Source: JAJFIE01 sp964344255 (GTDB lineage: Bacteria > Pseudomonadota > Alphaproteobacteria > Rhodospirillales > Casp-alpha2). From it: a DNA stretch of 64,000 nucleotides. The DNA lies in contig CAYFMQ010000007.1 of NCBI GenBank assembly GCA_964344255.1, forward strand, positions 97,882 to 161,881, written 5' to 3'. A program made the position numbers and the translations under genes. Shown in pieces: positions 61,973 through 64,000 of this stretch. Numbering within the stretch: the first letter of the stretch is position 1; each line of letters begins with the position of its first letter. The notes below the pieces were generated by a model. That model had not been told where the DNA came from and searched no databases. It worked only from the letters and a program-made list of their open reading frames with translations.

Positions 61973-62616
61973 CTATCCCCTGAGATCACTCAGGAAACGG
62001 GCGAAAATATCGCCAATGGCCTGATTAACGGCGGCGACTGCCGCATTCACCGTTCCGCTGGATGCCGGCACATCCATCCTGTAGCTGCGAACCAGCCGCA
62101 CCTTGTTCGTGCTCAGGTTCGTAACGGCCAACTCCAGCGCGACGACAGCCTTGGGTGAAGCGCCTCTCACGGTTTCAAGCTTCTGGATACGGCCGCTCAG
62201 CAGAAAATCGGCATCGGCGCGCATTTCCGGCGTGACAAAATTGTGCGCAGCGTTGGAATTGCGAAGGTAGTCGACAATGGCGTCTCGCAGCATGTCGCCG
62301 GGCGGCTTGTGCCAGAAGTCGTAGTTGTATTCCTGCAAGGTATCGCCGTCGGCTTCATCAATGAAGATGATGGCGCGCCCGACGCCAGGCCTTCGGCGCC
62401 GAAACGGTCAACCTCCACCGTACCCGGAAGCAGCAACCCGCCATTGGACGGCGCAGGCGCTTCGATACGGTAATAGCGGTCCTGCGGCACCGGCGGCTGG
62501 GCGCACCCAGCCAGGAACAGGAAAGCGCCAAGCAGGACAAAGCCAAGGATAACGGGCACTAACAGCGATTGCCCGACGCGGGCTTTCGAAGGGATATGGC
62601 TGATACGCTTCGACAT
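61973..62616 (-). pseudogene. PqiC/ABC-transport-auxiliary lipoprotein, frameshifted
   Basis: Starting at MSKRISHIPSKARVGQS (62616) the N-terminal part has a signal sequence and lipobox LAGC. The frame breaks near 62372-62383 and the homologous sequence resumes as AIIFIDEADGDTLQEYNYDFWHKPPGDMLRDAIVDYL in another frame to the stop at 61973. One missing base explains the break. This is the lipoprotein partner of MlaD-type lipid transporters. It may be a sequencing error or a real disruption. Confidence 0.8.
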
Positions 62617-62618
62617 GA

Positions 62619-63620
62619 TCACTCTCCCGTTTCCGCATTGTCTTCAGGTGGCGTTCCCCCCAGCAACAGGCCCGGGTTCTGCCTGATCTGTCGGCTGAAC
62701 TCATACATGTTCCGGGCTGCGCCATCGAGACTGTGGTTGATGGAATCCACATACCGGGAAACGGACGCCGCCGTATGCCGCAGATCGCTCGTCGCCTGCG
62801 TTACATCTGCCTGGTTGTTCTCCAGCAGGTCCATGGTCGTGCCGACCATGGCGTTAGCTTCAATCATCAATAAATCAAGACTTGTCGCCGCCCGGTCCAG
62901 GTGATCGAGCACCCCTTCGATCTTGATGCGGTTTTCAGGCGTCAGGAATTCGTTCAACTCATCGGCGGAACGGTTGAGGTTGACACCCAAACGTTCGAGA
63001 TCATTGGCGAAAGCCTCGAAATCATCCGTGATTTCCGGCGCCCGCAGGGACAGGTCTTCGACAAGTTCCCGGACCCTTTCGACGATAATGCGGCCGTCAT
63101 CCTCCAGCAGGTCGGAAAGCACACCGCCGCCGCGCGTCAGTTGTTCAAGCAGAGGCTTCAGGTTGGTCTCCGCCATTTCAGCGATTTCCGTCGCCACAGT
63201 CGCCACTACGTCAAACAGGTTCGCCGCTTCCTTCGAGACGATCCTGTCACCGGGTTTCAGCGCTGTCAGGCTCTTGCCCGCCGTGATATTGAGACTGATG
63301 GCGGACAGCAGGCTCGATGCGCCGATCTGTGCAATGGAATCATCCGGCAGACGCCAGCCCTCCTGAACGTCGAAATCAACACGGAAAACCATCTTGCCGC
63401 CCTCATCGACCGGCGTTACCTCGATAACCTGGCCGATGGGATAGCCTTCGTAGAGCACCTGCGAGCCGAATTTGACGCCGGTCACATTGCGATAGATGGC
63501 GTGGTAGGCCTCCGTCGGGCCCGTCCGGCCCGTCAGCCAGGCGACGGCGATCACGAGAAGAACCAGCGTGATCAGGACGAAACTGCCGACCACGAGGTAG
63601 TTGATCTTGTTGCTTCTCAT
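62619..63620 (-). CDS. MlaD/MCE family lipid-transport protein
   Basis: The 333-residue protein has a short N-terminal transmembrane helix (YLVVGSFVLITLVLLVIAVAWL) and an MCE domain (GVKFGSQVLYEGYPIGQVIEVTP), followed by a long helical region. It forms a periplasmic hexameric tunnel for phospholipid transport between membranes. It overlaps the ATPase gene by 4 nt and is followed by the lipoprotein gene. Confidence 0.92.
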   Translation of the reverse strand: MRSNKINYLVVGSFVLITLVLLVIAVAWLTGRTGPTEAYHAIYRNVTGVKFGSQVLYEGYPIGQVIEVTPVDEGGKMVFRVDFDVQEGWRLPDDSIAQIGASSLLSAISLNITAGKSLTALKPGDRIVSKEAANLFDVVATVATEIAEMAETNLKPLLEQLTRGGGVLSDLLEDDGRIIVERVRELVEDLSLRAPEITDDFEAFANDLERLGVNLNRSADELNEFLTPENRIKIEGVLDHLDRAATSLDLLMIEANAMVGTTMDLLENNQADVTQATSDLRHTAASVSRYVDSINHSLDGAARNMYEFSRQIRQNPGLLLGGTPPEDNAETGE

Positions 63621-64000
63621 AGTTCGGCCCCTCCGTATGATTCCTGCCCTGTCAGGCGACCCAGATAGACATCTGCGTCGATTTCCTCGTTATCCGGTTC
63701 CCGGTTCAGTATTTTCTGGATTCTCTGGTTCCTCGACGCCCTGATCTCATCCGGCGTCCCGATGAACAGGATATCGCCGCGATCAAGCACTGTCATCCGG
63801 TCTGCGATCTTGAAGGCGCTGTCCAGTTCATGGGTCACGACCACGATGCTCATGCCCAGCGCGTCGCGAAGCCTGAGGATCAGTTCATCCAGCGATGACG
63901 CCACCGCCGGGTCCAGGCCGGCCGATGGCTCGTCGCAGAACAGGATTTTCGGATCCATCACGCAGGCGCGGGCGAAGGCGGCGCGCTTGATCATGCCGCC
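63617..64000 (-). CDS. MlaF-like ABC transporter ATP-binding protein (partial)
   Basis: The C-terminal part contains the end of the ABC signature region (GGMIKRAAFARACVMDP), Walker B ILFCDEPSAGLDP and the H-loop VVVTHE. The 5' part lies beyond the right edge. It powers the MlaD-type transporter encoded immediately downstream on the minus strand. Confidence 0.93.
   Translation of the reverse strand, partial: GGMIKRAAFARACVMDPKILFCDEPSAGLDPAVASSLDELILRLRDALGMSIVVVTHELDSAFKIADRMTVLDRGDILFIGTPDEIRASRNQRIQKILNREPDNEEIDADVYLGRLTGQESYGGAEL

Overview
The window looks like a draft-assembly contig from an alphaproteobacterium, probably Rhodospirillales or a relative. Supporting signs are the conserved run murA-hisG-hisD-UPF0262-phosphatase-infA-maf-rng-yacG, a GapR (DUF2312) gene, a DUF1289 protein, a cluster of GANTC (CcrM-type) sites and a GC-rich coding bias. 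Three N-gaps (20926-20984, 26946-26968, 38631-38640) and two apparent single-base frameshifts (near 54695 and 62378) show that the assembly is imperfect.

Region 1 (1-4.9 kb): dispersed palindromic repeats, a TPR-glycosyltransferase, a gamma-glutamylcyclotransferase-like protein, a lower-GC membrane histidine kinase with a periplasmic solute-binding sensor, a decayed fragment of the cyclotransferase gene just after it, a small membrane protein and tRNA-Phe. Region 2 (5.0-12.6 kb, minus strand): the housekeeping block from murA down to yacG, including the first histidine-biosynthesis enzyme HisG and the last, HisD. Region 3 (12.7-13.8 kb): tRNA-Thr followed by a short AT-rich island with a phage-type nucleotide-metabolism-like gene and a polytopic membrane protein.

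Region 4 (13.9-52.4 kb) is the accessory heart of the window. It is a large catabolic region whose gene content points to N-methylated or quaternary amines and betaines. It has a PotABCD-like ABC importer, four Rieske terminal oxygenases that all carry Glu at the bridging position, a dimethylglycine/sarcosine-dehydrogenase-like flavoprotein, a class III aminotransferase, a trimethylamine-dehydrogenase-like flavoprotein, a second Old-Yellow-Enzyme fusion, three consecutive enolase-superfamily enzymes, an M24 protein resembling the DMSP lyase DddP, a betaine/S-methyl:homocysteine methyltransferase, two VOC enzymes, two paralogous medium-chain dehydrogenases, two cupins, an SDR, a RidA protein, permeases (APC, MFS) and an HpaB-type flavin monooxygenase with a divergent LysR regulator. 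A plausible logic is uptake, oxidative N-demethylation, epimerisation or dehydration of the carbon skeleton, and capture of methyl groups by homocysteine. No Rieske reductase gene is visible.

Region 5 (53.5-64 kb): two adjacent paralogous EamA/DMT transporters (one frameshifted), an N-formylglutamate amidohydrolase paired with a YbdK-like carboxylate-amine ligase, a third EamA transporter, gapR, an SDR, a MocR regulator divergent from pdxJ (with a four-fold 25-bp tandem repeat at its 3' end), and the end of an MCE/Mla lipid-transport operon (lipoprotein with frameshift, MlaD, partial ATPase) running off the right edge.
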